This document shows positions 1 through 6,761 of a stretch of DNA of 16,474 nt, one piece after another. The notes below the pieces were generated by a model. It searched no databases, was not told where the DNA came from, and saw nothing but the letters and a program-made list of their open reading frames with translations. The translations under genes and the position numbers were made by a program. The stretch comes from JAWOGN01 sp046496815 (lineage in GTDB: Bacteria > Desulfobacterota > DSM-4660 > Desulfatiglandales > Desulfatiglandaceae), in contig JAWOGN010000407.1 in NCBI GenBank assembly GCA_046496815.1, forward strand, positions 1-16,474, read 5' to 3'. Every line of letters begins with the position of its first letter. Within the stretch, counting starts at the first letter, position 1.

Positions 1-144
1 CAGCGTCCGGTCATTGTCGGAGAGCGTGTGCCCGGCACCGGCCCTGGCCGCGTCGAGTTGGACACCGACGCCGGTCGTGCCCCCGCCGCTACCGGCACCC
101 CCGCCGGCCAGCAGCCCGGCGCGCGCGAGGTAGAGCCCGGCCAT
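1..144 (-). CDS. Phage-like protein N-terminus (partial, runs off contig start)
   Basis: Reading leftward from ATG at 144, a very GC-rich frame runs off the end of the window. It begins MAGLYLARAGLLAGGGAGSG and continues into the peptide shared with the plus-strand copy at 275-353. The start is supported by a strong ribosome-binding site, GGAGGT, six bases before the ATG, and by a TGATG overlap with the end of the upstream frame. The Gly-rich linker followed by a sequence with a loose SPRY/lectin-like look suggests a phage structural or tail-associated protein, but the family is not identified. The base composition is unlike the host genes after 600, so I treat it as foreign DNA. Confidence 0.5.
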   Translation of the reverse strand, partial: MAGLYLARAGLLAGGGAGSGGGTTGVGVQLDAARAGAGHTLSDNDRTL

Positions 145-238
145 CACACCACCTCCGAGACCGCGCCCTGGACGACCCAGGCATCGGGCCCGCGCTTGTA
201 GAGCGCCGCGCCGGACCAGCGCGCGTCGAGGGTGCAGG
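144..238 (-). CDS. C-terminal fragment of a phage-like protein
   Basis: The minus strand between about 238 and the TGA at 144-146 encodes a short tail containing SCTLDARWSGAALYKRGPDA and ending AVSEVV. Its stop codon overlaps the ATG of the next minus-strand gene by one base (TGATG), as in a compact phage operon. The open frame formally continues to 680, but beyond about 240 it runs antisense through the inverted-repeat arm and the joined host DNA, so the extension is not a gene. The product is unknown. Only the tail of the gene is present because of the fold-back junction. Confidence 0.4.
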
Positions 239-239
239 A

Positions 240-596
240 GCCGGCGGGGGCGCCGGCAGCGGTAGCGGCGGCGACACGACCGGCGTCGGTGTCCAACTCG
301 ACGCGGCCAGGGCCGGTGCCGGGCACACGCTCTCCGACAATGACCGGACGCTGATCAACACCGGCGGCGGGTCCGACTATCGCCACTGGGTGCCCGCGAC
401 GAAGGCTCTGCCGGGCAACCATCCCGTGCCGTTCTACTGGGAGTTCGCCTGCAACCCCGCGGGGCCAGCACAGTTCAACGGCTATCACGGCGTCGTCTCG
501 CAGGCGCAGCTGACCGACCCTTCCCTGACCCACGACAGCGGCCAGAACCCCGTCTATGCATGGCGCGTGAGCACAGGCAGACTGCCGAGGACCTAA
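240..596 (+). CDS. Phage-like protein, internal fragment (SPRY-like look), both ends broken
   Basis: A GC-rich plus-strand frame starts in the Gly-rich stretch near 240, without a start codon. It reads through the repeat arm into unique sequence such as SDYRHWVPATKALPGN and PFYWEFACNPAGPAQFNGYH, and ends at a chance TAA at 594-596. It is the same protein as the minus-strand fragment at 1-144 but carries more of the C-terminal side. The spacing of LDAARAG..TLSDNDRTL and the FYWEF motif resembles SPRY/lectin-like domains in phage tail proteins; this is a weak family guess. The 3' end is lost at the junction with low-GC DNA near 560-590. Confidence 0.45.
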   Translation, partial: AGGGAGSGSGGDTTGVGVQLDAARAGAGHTLSDNDRTLINTGGGSDYRHWVPATKALPGNHPVPFYWEFACNPAGPAQFNGYHGVVSQAQLTDPSLTHDSGQNPVYAWRVSTGRLPRT

Positions 597-1597
597 TGGA
601 ACAGGAATATTATGAGGATGCTCGGGATCTATTTCAATTGGCAAGAGAATTGACGCAGGACCCGGCATTAATATCCGCAATCGAAGACCGTATGCTGGAA
701 ATGACTCGGATAGCTGACAGGGATGTTCAAGCTGATCTACTCAACCGGCCGGTGGTGAACCATGGAGCGGTCCTCACTGAACAGGAAGACGAGTACTTTA
801 CGGCACTGTGCGGTACGCTACCCAAAGAAATGCGGGCGGCGTACTTCTCCTACGGGGAGCCCTTCAAATCAGGCTATATGGCCTTGAACCGGGGAGAATT
901 TGATCTTGCAGTCGAACATTTTCTACGCGCGATTGAGGGGAATCCTTCCCCGGACTCATTTATACCCCTTGAGCTTGGCACGGCGTATTTGAACCTGGGT
1001 AACTTGGAGGCGGCACGTGGGCTGCTGGAAACATTTTTCCAGCATCACCCCAATGCTTTGCCGGGCTACCAGCTTCTCTGCGAGATCTTCTGTGAAATGC
1101 GGGCATTCGATGAAGCTGAAGCCCTCTTGGATAAGTGCCCGGAAGAACTCAAGCACTCCTTTGCATATTATCTGCTGCGTGGCGAAACCATGTTTCACGC
1201 CGGGAACTATTCGGAAGCAAGTTCCTTCTACCAGGGTATATTAAAACAATACGGCTGGAATGAGCCGATCGCAAGGGCGCTTGCCAAAGTCTTCGAGACC
1301 TCTGGGGATTTTCAAAATGTACGCGATATGTATGCCGAAATAATGAGCCAATGCAAAAGTTGCCATACCCACATCGATCCCTTCATCAAACGGAAATTTG
1401 CAGATACCAGTTTTCAGTTGGGTCAGCATTCCATCCCTGTTTTGGAGATGTATCTTTCCCTGGCCCAAGACGATCCGGAGAATGCTTCATTTTATTATCA
1501 GCGGGTGGGCAAAATCTATGCTTCCCTCGGAAATGAAGCGCAAGCCCGTCGGTTCGAATCGTTTGCGCGACAGGCGATAGGCGAAGATTCAGGCTAA
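560..1597 (+). CDS. Tetratricopeptide-repeat protein with internal CxxCH motif (5' end probably lost)
   Basis: The frame encodes about 345 residues rich in TPR helix pairs, for example around residues 10-35, 103-130, 134-163, 168-190, 203-230 and 237-262. The protein has no signal peptide or membrane segment, so it is probably a cytoplasmic scaffold or partner-binding protein. Residues 265-269 are CKSCH, followed by HIDPFIKRKFADTSFQLG. Without export this is more likely a metal site or structural motif than a haem c site. The base composition changes from the phage-like DNA around 560-590, so the ATG at 560 is probably not the native start and the true N-terminus is missing. It ends at TAA 1595-1597. 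The partner and function are unknown. Confidence 0.7.
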   Translation: MAREHRQTAEDLMEQEYYEDARDLFQLARELTQDPALISAIEDRMLEMTRIADRDVQADLLNRPVVNHGAVLTEQEDEYFTALCGTLPKEMRAAYFSYGEPFKSGYMALNRGEFDLAVEHFLRAIEGNPSPDSFIPLELGTAYLNLGNLEAARGLLETFFQHHPNALPGYQLLCEIFCEMRAFDEAEALLDKCPEELKHSFAYYLLRGETMFHAGNYSEASSFYQGILKQYGWNEPIARALAKVFETSGDFQNVRDMYAEIMSQCKSCHTHIDPFIKRKFADTSFQLGQHSIPVLEMYLSLAQDDPENASFYYQRVGKIYASLGNEAQARRFESFARQAIGEDSG

Positions 1598-1655
1598 CAA
1601 TCTGAAACCAAAGGCAAGACCGAAGTGGCAGGGCTCATTTGTTCCTTTCTCCGCT

Positions 1656-1937
1656 GGGATTTCAAGCGGGCAGCGACAGCGGGGGGGGATCGCGAGGACG
1701 CTCGCCCTCCAGCCCAAACTCATAGTCTGCGATGAACCGGTCTCGGACCCAACCTACCGGCGGGAGCAGATCGTACTCAAGGGCGATGTCCCCAGCCCCA
1801 TCAACCCCCCGTCAGGATGCCGCTTCCGTACCCGCTGCAGCTACGCGAAGGCCGCGTGCGCAGAGAACGAACCATCCCTGGTGGACACCGGCGACGGGCA
1901 CATGGTGGCCTGTACAAACTTCGGAAAAGCACTTTAA
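1656..1937 (+). pseudogene. Remnant of oligopeptide/dipeptide ABC transporter ATPase (OppF/DppF type)
   Basis: A frame without a start codon ends at TAA 1935-1937. It contains a damaged ABC signature (SSGQRQRGGIARTLALQPKL instead of LSGGQRQRI.IAR) and the Walker B end LIVCDEPVS. It then jumps directly to DPTYRREQIVLKGDVPSPIN and the Cys-rich Opp/Dpp tail CRFRTRCSYAKAACAENEPS. In intact OppF/DppF the section between Walker B and this tail holds the D-loop and H-loop, and it is absent here. The loss keeps the reading frame. The N-terminal ATPase half, with Walker A, is also missing. This is a clear relic and no transporter partner genes lie nearby. Confidence 0.8.
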
Positions 1938-2010
1938 GAGAGGCAAAAACAAACATAGGAGTCAAGTGCCTACGCATTTCGCACCCCTCAACATTCATGC
2001 AAGTTTTGGA

Positions 2011-2087
2011 ACGAATCGTAACTCGGCCCGAATTTCTTTCATGCAGATTGCTTTATTGTCAACTGTGTAGGCCTGACATCTATTGCT
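2011..2087 (+). repeat. ~77-bp dispersed direct repeat, copy A
   Basis: This stretch matches 16071-16146 in the same orientation at roughly 87 percent identity by eye (about 9 mismatches and 1 gap). The identical core includes ATGCAGATTGCTTTATT and AACTGTGTAGGCCTGA. It lies in non-coding DNA beyond the 3' end of the Mrp/Mbx operon, and the partner lies beyond the 3' end of the regulator gene, so the pair brackets the whole module. Its nature is unknown: a genome-wide intergenic repeat, remnant mobile-element ends and island boundaries are all possible. Confidence 0.8.
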
Positions 2088-2117
2088 CCCATACGGAAGC
2101 GCTCTTGTCATGCTGGA

Positions 2118-2165
2118 TTGACACGAAACACACCGTATTTCCTAAGAAAAGGATGTGTGTGTCAA
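2118..2165. repeat. Imperfect inverted repeat / stem-loop
   Basis: TTGACAC at 2118-2124 is the reverse complement of GTGTCAA at 2159-2165. The arms extend inward with gaps (GAAACACACC against GGATGTGTGT) around a small CCT/AGG centre. It lies 30 bases after repeat copy A in decayed DNA. It could be a remnant of mobile-element ends or a structured RNA element. There is no T tract, so it is not a normal terminator. Confidence 0.4.
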
Positions 2166-2408
2166 GACCTTGGTGCAACCATTTTCATCTTGATTCCAGT
2201 ACCAGGGTTCCTCGGATGTTCTTCTCGGCATCCTGTCGGTTGGGCCGGGCCGGATGGAGCTCCCGCCGGAACAAGGGATCGCCCATGGGAAGACGGCTGT
2301 CGTTTGCCGGGATCGGCTTTCCAGAGGCCGATTTCTTCCCTGAAACGACCCGGTTATTGCCGGCCCTTGCGGCCGGGAGGGGGATCAGACCCTCGATAGA
2401 GGCGCCTG

Positions 2409-2504
2409 TTCCAAAGGCGCCCGATGAAAGGCATCAGCGTGATCGAGGATCAGGACGTCATCAAAAAGATCCTCAACCACCTGGGTTTATGGCAGGTAAA
2501 TTGA
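2409..2504 (+). pseudogene. C-terminal remnant of a transposase (IS91-like tail)
   Basis: The 26 codons from 2424 encode MKGISVIEDQDVIKKILNHL followed by GLWQVN and a stop at 2502-2504. This matches the characteristic end of Zn-finger-bearing transposases, in which a CPxCxGxM segment is followed by an I.fI.d..vI..IL.HLGLW tail. Just upstream, TGT-TCC-AAA-GGC-GCC looks like the decayed CPKCGAP part of that finger, one base out of frame with the tail. Nothing upstream of about 2409 can be read as transposase. It indicates past insertion-sequence activity in this region. The IS family assignment is tentative. Confidence 0.6.
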
Positions 2505-2585
2505 AGGACTACCACATCATGTGTCCACCTTGTCCTTGATACACAAGGCGAAATTCCCTATACTCCGCCCCAAAAAAAGGGTATA

Positions 2586-4430
2586 TCATTTCAGCAAAAG
2601 GTGGATACCTTCCGCGGCCCGCTTGGCGTCTGCAATGGCTGTTACCGCATCAAGATTCAAATTTACGATGTCACCGCCGGCAAAAATTTTCGGCATAGAT
2701 GTGCCACCGTTTTCATCCACCTTTACTTTGCGGCCTGGAGTAAACTCCAGCTTGTCCAGCATCTCCTTGGGAATGAACGAAAAATCGGCGCCTTGACCGA
2801 TTGCTTCGATAATCATGTCACCCGCAAGGAACTTCTTCTGTTCTTCATCGAAAGTGGGACTGAATCTACCGTTTTCGTCAAAAACGGATTTGACTTTTTT
2901 GCACTGGAGGCCTTTGATTTTGCCTTGGTCGTCAACAACGACCTTATCCGGACCCCAAGCCGGATTCAATTCCACCCCTTCCTCCTGCGCCTCCTCGACT
3001 TCTTCTTTGGACGCGGGCAACTCGTGCCAATCTTCCAGTGAAACTGTTTTTGTCGCGGTTTCTTCTTCGGGATATTGAATGTTTTGGAGACGAACGGCCT
3101 CACGTGCGACATCCATCGCAACATTTCCACCGCCGATGACGATGATATTCTTCCCAACCTTGGAGGGTTTGCCGATCTTGGTATTTCTCAAAAAATCGAG
3201 CGCCAAGATACATTTGTCGGCATTTTCGATCCGCGTCGATCTACTTACCGTGTTGCCGATGGCCAAGTAGACCGCATCGTAATCATTGAGCAGACTTTGA
3301 AACAGAACGTCTTCGCCGACACGGGTGTTGAATCTAAATTCCACACCAAGTGAAGCGATATAATTTACATCTTTGTCGATGCTTTCCAAAGGGAGTCGAT
3401 ATGGCGGCGGACCAATACGCAACAAGCCACCTCCGCCCGGAAGACTGTCGAATACGCTTACCTTGTGTCCCTTGAGGGCAAGAAAATAGGCGATCGACAA
3501 GCCTCCGGGCCCAGCACCGACAACGGCCACCTTATGCCCGCTGGGAGGGGCGGGTTCCAACTCCAACGCCTTTTTATAATCCACGATACAGTCGGAAGCG
3601 TATCGTTTCAGCCAACGGATGGCTAGTGCCTCTCCGCGAATACTCAGCGAACAGGCGGCCTCACAGTGTTTCATGCAAATACGGCCGCATATTGCCGGCA
3701 ATGGGTTGTCTTCAAAAATGGTTTTGAGGCTTTTTTCGGGATCATCGTCAGCAATGGCCTGCAAGTAATCGGAAATTTTCAAATGAGCAGGACAAGCCTG
3801 TTCGCATAGCCGGCATTGTAGGCAACGGGATGCTTCACGCTTAGCCTCTTCTTTGCTGTAGCCGATAATCTGCTCCACAAAAGAAAGCTTACGCTCCTCT
3901 GGAGTCACTTCGGGCATGGGTACACGTTCAAGATCGAACAACGCGTAATCCAAATCAGAAGAAAAACCTTCGAAGTTTCGTCGACGATGCGCTAGGCCGG
4001 CCTTTAGCACGGAATACTCTTCATTGTCGACAAATGACGCTTCGTCATTTTTTTCATCCTTGGGGATAAAGACGAAGGTATCGGTGTCAAAATGAATGTG
4101 AAGGTAATCCCGGGACAAACGCAGTGCACCAGGAGGACAAATATCGACGCAGAGGCCACAGAAACAACATCGACCGTAATCGAGTTGCGGACGTTCGTTT
4201 TTTTCTCCTGCTTTGGATTCTATCCCTTCTATCTCAACCATCTCTATGGCTTGGTTGGGGCATATTTTTGCACAATTACCGCAACCCGTGCACGTGTCCC
4301 AATCATTGAGATGAAAACCGCGATAGCGCAGCGCGGGTTCTTTGGATTCAAAAGGGTAGCGCAGCGTTTTCGGCTTTTTGAAAATAAATTTCAATGCCTT
4401 AAATGGGCTCAAAATGCTCAAATATTCCAT
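2586..4430 (-). CDS. NuoI/MbxN-type ferredoxin fused to GltD/NfnB-type FAD-NAD(P)H oxidoreductase
   Basis: The protein has 614 residues in two clear parts. Residues 1-110 resemble NuoI or MbxN: a basic N-terminal helix, then two [4Fe-4S] motifs, C47-C50-C53-C57 and C88-C91-C94-C98. Residues about 190-614 are the GltD/NfnB fold: Fe-S ligand cysteines C203-C206-C209-C213 and C248-C252-C256-C260, the FAD-binding GAGPGG at 305-310, a second Rossmann motif GGGNVAMD at 433-440 for NAD(P)H, and the C-terminal GGD at 585-587 typical of the FAD site. As the last gene of the operon, 67 bases after the NuoD-type gene, it likely forms the electron-input arm of the membrane complex. The ferredoxin part would dock on the NuoB-type subunit, and the flavin part would exchange electrons with NAD(P)H. 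A separate NuoI/MbxN gene is absent, which supports the fusion being real. The direction of the reaction is not known. Confidence 0.9.
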   Translation of the reverse strand: MEYLSILSPFKALKFIFKKPKTLRYPFESKEPALRYRGFHLNDWDTCTGCGNCAKICPNQAIEMVEIEGIESKAGEKNERPQLDYGRCCFCGLCVDICPPGALRLSRDYLHIHFDTDTFVFIPKDEKNDEASFVDNEEYSVLKAGLAHRRRNFEGFSSDLDYALFDLERVPMPEVTPEERKLSFVEQIIGYSKEEAKREASRCLQCRLCEQACPAHLKISDYLQAIADDDPEKSLKTIFEDNPLPAICGRICMKHCEAACSLSIRGEALAIRWLKRYASDCIVDYKKALELEPAPPSGHKVAVVGAGPGGLSIAYFLALKGHKVSVFDSLPGGGGLLRIGPPPYRLPLESIDKDVNYIASLGVEFRFNTRVGEDVLFQSLLNDYDAVYLAIGNTVSRSTRIENADKCILALDFLRNTKIGKPSKVGKNIIVIGGGNVAMDVAREAVRLQNIQYPEEETATKTVSLEDWHELPASKEEVEEAQEEGVELNPAWGPDKVVVDDQGKIKGLQCKKVKSVFDENGRFSPTFDEEQKKFLAGDMIIEAIGQGADFSFIPKEMLDKLEFTPGRKVKVDENGGTSMPKIFAGGDIVNLNLDAVTAIADAKRAAEGIHLLLK

Positions 4431-4497
4431 CCCGCAAAACTCTTTCTATCAATCTCTTCCGACCGCAATGGTCTGTTTTCGACCTTTTGTAGCCGCG

Positions 4498-5631
4498 CTA
4501 TCTATCGATTTCCGGAGCGACGACGTACAAACTGATCATCGTGTTGCCTACATCCGCAACGCTGGCATCCACCAAAACGTCTTCCAATATCGTCAATCCG
4601 TGAGGATAGGAAGGGGTTCTGAAATGCACCCGGTACGGTTTATCACCTCCATCACTAACGATGTAACAACCCAATTCACCGCGTGAAGATTCGCACCGAA
4701 CATACGCTTCTCCGGATGGGATGTTCCACCTCAAGGGATTGGGCGGACGATTGAACACCGGACCTTCAGGCATAGCCTCCAAAAGCTTGAAAATCATGTG
4801 GACACTTTCGATCATTTCATCTCTGACCACCCATATTCGAGAGTAGGCATCCCCATCGGTGCGTGTTGGCACCTCCCATTCGACCGTGTCATAAGCGGCA
4901 TAGGGCTCCACTTTACGAATATCGTATTTCATCCCAGTCGCCCGGAGTGTTTGTCCCGTAGCTCCCAGTCTTTGGGCCTTTTCCGCCGTTAGCTTTCCAA
5001 TTCCATGGGCTCGGTCGTAAAACAGCCGATTTTTAAAAAAGGTGTCGTCGTAATCCGGCACGCACCCACCGATTTGATGCAGCGTGCTGACAATTTTATC
5101 TTTGAACCCTTTCGGAAAATCACGGCGTACTCCGCCGGGCCAAATATAAATGTGATAAACACGTCCTCCGGTGAGCGCTTCAAACAAATCGAGAATGAGA
5201 TCTCGGTGATACATCGCCCATTGCGCCACCGTGTCGAAGCCAAGCATATTTGCATACGCCCAGAGCCCGAAGAGATGAGAACCAACACGAGCCAACTCTA
5301 AGTAAATGGAGCGGATATAGTGTCCCCTTTCCGGCACCTCGATTCCAGCAAGCTTCTCCACCGCCATGGAATAAATCATTTCCATGTGGTCCGGTTCGAC
5401 GACATTTACGCGGCACACCAATGGAAAATTCTGGATCCAAGTGCGATATTCCATTAACTTTTCAAAACCCCGATGGAGATAGCCTGGATTGGCCGCGGCC
5501 TTGACAATCCGGTCGCCCTGGACGGTGAGGGTGATACTGAAGTTGCCCACCATTCCCAGGTGCTGGGGGCCAAAGTACATCTCCAACTCTCTTTGGACCT
5601 CGTTTTTTGCTGTTTCCTTAACCTGAGTCAT
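4498..5631 (-). CDS. NuoD/MbxL-type 49-kDa large subunit without [NiFe] or quinone ligands
   Basis: This is the 377-residue catalytic-fold subunit of complex I/group 4 hydrogenase-type enzymes. It retains GPQH (21-24), PGYLHRGFEK, RPG-like WPGGVRRDFPKG, the Y.VSDG region and a C-terminal VDR-like IDR. At the position of the hydrogenase ERVCGIC motif it has CRVNVVE (73-79), and there is no C-terminal DPCxxC, so it cannot bind a [NiFe] centre. The complex I quinone residues also look replaced: the second His of HPxTHG is Val28, and the Tyr of DRLDY is Val77. I chose ATG 5631 over the TTG at 5655, which directly follows the NuoC stop, because AGAGGA lies 9 bases before it. The gene sits between the NuoC-type gene and the ferredoxin-GltD fusion. 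The best match is an Mbx-type subunit. Confidence 0.9.
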   Translation of the reverse strand: MTQVKETAKNEVQRELEMYFGPQHLGMVGNFSITLTVQGDRIVKAAANPGYLHRGFEKLMEYRTWIQNFPLVCRVNVVEPDHMEMIYSMAVEKLAGIEVPERGHYIRSIYLELARVGSHLFGLWAYANMLGFDTVAQWAMYHRDLILDLFEALTGGRVYHIYIWPGGVRRDFPKGFKDKIVSTLHQIGGCVPDYDDTFFKNRLFYDRAHGIGKLTAEKAQRLGATGQTLRATGMKYDIRKVEPYAAYDTVEWEVPTRTDGDAYSRIWVVRDEMIESVHMIFKLLEAMPEGPVFNRPPNPLRWNIPSGEAYVRCESSRGELGCYIVSDGGDKPYRVHFRTPSYPHGLTILEDVLVDASVADVGNTMISLYVVAPEIDR

Positions 5632-5655
5632 CACCCTAGTTCCTCTGCAGATCAA

Positions 5656-6162
5656 TTAGTCTTCCACCATGGGAATCGCTTCGTAGGTGTCTTTGACATA
5701 TTGTCGTGTGTCAAAATCTTTTCGGAAAGGGGGCACTTCGTATTTTTGGGTGAGAAACAGCGGCGTCAAACGAGGATGCCCGTCGAAATGGACGCCGAAA
5801 AGCTCGTGGATTTCGCGTTCATACGGCTCGGCATTTTCAAATATATCGATTGCCGACTTCAGCGAGGCGTGATCTCGAGGTATCTTCGTTTTCAAAAAGA
5901 CATGCCATTCGTCATTGGGGGTATATTCGTCATCATTTTGCATGTACGAAGTCAATATGTAGACGATTTCAAATTTGCCGTCTCCGATCCAATCCACACA
6001 TGAAAGAAGGCTCAAACGATTCAATCCACTCTCTTTCAGTTTTCGCAACACCACCGGTACACTGACCGACGGTACGATGATCGCGGTCCGTGTTTCATGG
6101 ATATCGACAATCTCCACGCCATTGAATGTAGATTGAAGCTCTTTTTTCAAGGTTTCGTTCAT
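5656..6162 (-). CDS. NuoC/MbxK-type 30-kDa subunit
   Basis: The 168-residue soluble protein has the complex I 30-kDa signature near its C-terminus: YEREIHELFGVHFDGHPRLT followed by LFL and PPFRKDF. It forms part of the peripheral arm with the NuoB- and NuoD-type subunits and binds no cofactor. The length fits an Mbh/Mbx K subunit and is shorter than many stand-alone NuoC proteins. The ATG overlaps the TGA of the NuoB-type gene by four bases (ATGA), so the two are translationally coupled. The end is TAA at 5656-5658. Confidence 0.92.
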   Translation of the reverse strand: MNETLKKELQSTFNGVEIVDIHETRTAIIVPSVSVPVVLRKLKESGLNRLSLLSCVDWIGDGKFEIVYILTSYMQNDDEYTPNDEWHVFLKTKIPRDHASLKSAIDIFENAEPYEREIHELFGVHFDGHPRLTPLFLTQKYEVPPFRKDFDTRQYVKDTYEAIPMVED

Positions 6163-6740
6163 CTCTTTGAAATCGTCTCCCCTTTTTTGCTGTTATGAAG
6201 TTCGTATAGCGGGGGCCAACCAAGTTCACCGAACAGGGCCTCCTGGTTTTTTCGATAAGAAGCGTAGTTTTTTTTGTACCTTAGATAACCGTCGGCCTTA
6301 CCTTTGTCGATCAATGTCCACAAATGGGTAACCCCGATGAAAACTGCTTCAGGGCGCGGCATGCATCCGGCGATCCAACCGTCCACCGGGATGTATTTAT
6401 CGAGATGCTTGATGGTGTTGTAGGAATCCCAGTACATGCCGCCATTGATGGGGCACGATCCGAACCCGACCGTATACTTCGGATCCGGCATTTGCTCATA
6501 GGATCTTATGATCGCTTCAAGCGTCTTGACTGAAACATAGCCGGTGATCATGAAAAGATTTCCCTGTCGCGGTGTCGGGACCGGAATGACGCCGAAGCGT
6601 TCTGCATCCCAGCGGGCGGTAATGACCGGAGGGATCTCAATGATGCCGCAACCTGTACAAAAGTACACTGCGTGCAACGAATACTTGTGGGCCATTTTGC
6701 CCGGACTTTTCAACCATTTTGATATTTGATTTCTATCCAT
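6159..6740 (-). CDS. NuoB/MbxJ-type [4Fe-4S] small subunit
   Basis: The 193-residue protein carries the proximal (N2-like) [4Fe-4S] cluster. Ligands visible are C28 and C31 in YFCTGCGIIE, C96 in GSCPINGG and C126 in GCMPRPE. The first pair is CxxC, as in group 4 hydrogenase and Mbx small subunits, rather than the adjacent CC of respiratory NuoB, which supports the Mbx-type assignment. I chose ATG 6740, with AGGA about 10 bases upstream, over the GTG at 6761 that immediately follows the stop of the NuoH-type gene. It should hand electrons between the ferredoxin-GltD subunit and the NuoD-type active-site region. Confidence 0.92.
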   Translation of the reverse strand: MDRNQISKWLKSPGKMAHKYSLHAVYFCTGCGIIEIPPVITARWDAERFGVIPVPTPRQGNLFMITGYVSVKTLEAIIRSYEQMPDPKYTVGFGSCPINGGMYWDSYNTIKHLDKYIPVDGWIAGCMPRPEAVFIGVTHLWTLIDKGKADGYLRYKKNYASYRKNQEALFGELGWPPLYELHNSKKGETISKR

Positions 6741-6761
6741 GCCAACTATTCCTACAAACAC

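Larger units (their letters stand above)
1..353. repeat. Terminal inverted (fold-back) repeat, probable chimeric artefact
   Basis: Bases 1-79 are the exact reverse complement of bases 275-353. The similarity continues imperfectly inward to about 113 and 244 through a Gly-codon-rich stretch with small differences. The two arms are separated by about 130 bases. Both arms encode the same peptide, containing GVGVQLDAARAGAGHTLSDN, on opposite strands. The left arm begins at the very first base, so the contig starts inside the repeat. This geometry is what fold-back chimeras from whole-genome amplification or contig-end misassembly produce. A natural inverted duplication cannot be excluded. Confidence 0.85.
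1938..2585. other. Non-coding decayed region between pseudogene and operon end
   Basis: About 650 bases without a convincing intact gene. It holds one copy of the ~77-bp direct repeat (2011-2087), an imperfect inverted repeat (2118-2165), a GC-rich palindrome (2360-2376) and a transposase tail (2409-2504). Open frames here have no recognisable domains and change composition along their length. No strong Rho-independent terminator is visible just past the end of the minus-strand operon at 2586. There is only a short CCTTG/CAAGG stem at 2534-2548 without a T tract. Confidence 0.6.

Noticed and set aside
144..680. Long 178-codon minus-strand open frame
   Set aside because: It crosses the fold-back and the join to host DNA and is antisense to the TPR gene. 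Only its last ~30 codons look like real phage-type protein.
2360..2376. CCGGCC-CTTGC-GGCCGG hairpin as a terminator
   Set aside because: No T tract follows on either strand and no gene ends near it.
4498..6740. Group 4 [NiFe] hydrogenase (Mbh/Ech) interpretation
   Set aside because: Both cysteine pairs for the [NiFe] centre are absent from the large subunit.
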